Source: an uncultured Mollicutes bacterium
Lineage (GTDB): Bacteria; Bacillota_I; Bacilli_A; RF39; UBA660
Direction of reading: 5' to 3'
Assembly (NCBI GenBank): GCA_900543055.1
Contig: UQQI01000063.1
Location: 1-7,202 of the forward strand
DNA length: 7,202 nt
Under the pieces are notes generated by a model. It saw nothing but the letters and a program-made list of their open reading frames with translations, was not told where the DNA came from and searched no databases. The translations under genes and the position numbers were made by a program. Below are positions 6,938 through 7,202 of this stretch, piece by piece. Each line of letters opens with the position of its first letter. Position 1 is the first letter of the stretch.

Positions 6938-7202
6938 TTAAACTTCTTTTAATTCGATTCCTATTGGACAATGATCAGAACCAAGAACATCTGTATATAT
7001 TGTTGATTTCAAAATTCTATCTATAAATTCTTTATTTACTATAAAATAATCTATTCTCCAACCTATATCTTTTAATCTTGCCTGATGCATGTAACTCCAC
7101 CATGTATATTTTATTGTATCTTTATTAAAATATCTAAATGTATCTATATATCCTGAATTTAACAATTCTGTCATTTTATTTCGTTCTTCATCAGTAAATC
7201 CT
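6938..7202 (-). CDS. Exodeoxyribonuclease III / AP endonuclease, C-terminal part (cut by right edge)
   Basis: This is the last 87 residues of an ExoA/XthA-type enzyme, which cuts DNA 5' to abasic sites and degrades 3' ends during base excision repair; the full family length is about 250 residues. The reading frame stays open past the internal Met at 7174 to the window edge, and the added residues (GFTDEERNK) match the family, so 7174 is not the start. Visible landmarks are GYIDTFRYF, the YTWWSYM stretch, IGWRIDYF with the catalytic-site Asp, and GSDHCPIGIEL with the Asp-His pair of the active site. It ends in TAA, 47 bases before gatC. It may be the 3' gene of an upstream unit beyond this window. 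Confidence 0.95.
   Translation of the reverse strand, partial: GFTDEERNKMTELLNSGYIDTFRYFNKDTIKYTWWSYMHQARLKDIGWRIDYFIVNKEFIDRILKSTIYTDVLGSDHCPIGIELKEV

Noticed and set aside
6923..6939. Inverted repeat as an intrinsic terminator for the exonuclease gene
   Set aside because: The stem has no G-C pair and is not followed by a T tract, so it is unlikely to terminate transcription.
1..7202. Reassigned genetic code (TGA read as Trp, as in Mollicutes)
   Set aside because: No visible gene stops at TGA, which first suggested it, but Trp in conserved motifs (for example YTWWS and GWRIDY) is TGG and no conserved frame is interrupted by TGA. The standard code explains everything seen.
1..7202. CRISPR array, insertion sequence, tRNA or rRNA gene
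   Set aside because: No regularly spaced repeats, transposase-like frame, terminal inverted repeats or cloverleaf-like sequence were seen on either strand.

Overview
This is a 7.2 kb stretch of very AT-rich bacterial chromosome in which every supported gene lies on the minus strand, so transcription runs from right to left. The low GC, AGGAGG-type ribosome binding sites, TTGAAA/TATAAT promoters, tight gene packing and presence of GatCAB point to a low-GC Firmicutes/Bacillota-type organism, or a relative near the Mollicutes boundary. The species cannot be named from the sequence. Six of the seven visible stop codons are TAA and one is TAG. Tryptophan at conserved positions is TGG, so the standard bacterial code fits.

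Layout in order of transcription (high to low coordinates). (1) 7202-6938: the C-terminal third of an exodeoxyribonuclease III/AP endonuclease, cut by the right edge. (2) 6890-3714: a complete gatC-gatA-gatB operon for the tRNA-dependent amidotransferase, behind its own extended -10 promoter and with overlapping stop/start codons at both junctions. (3) 3706-322: a second transcription unit. It starts at a consensus TTGAAA-17-TATAAT promoter just after gatB and encodes a small single-pass membrane protein of unknown function, a large membrane sensor and a YihY/BrkB-family polytopic membrane protein. The sensor has two solute-binding-protein-like domains outside the cell and a GGDEF domain inside. 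The unit ends in a weak intrinsic terminator that overlaps the yihY stop codon. (4) 322-115: a short regulatory gap with a consensus extended -10 promoter. (5) 114-1: the first 38 codons of another minus-strand gene that runs off the left edge.

The xth and gat genes are housekeeping: DNA repair, and Gln-tRNA/Asn-tRNA synthesis. The more unusual part is the envelope/signalling unit. Its GGDEF protein has the signature DGNEF in place of GGDEF and no RxxD inhibitory site, so it may not make c-di-GMP in the usual way. The small unknown protein is encoded one base upstream of it, which suggests they work together. I see no mobile element, CRISPR array, RNA gene or sign of recent transfer. Overall this is mostly ordinary core chromosome with one moderately interesting signalling locus.
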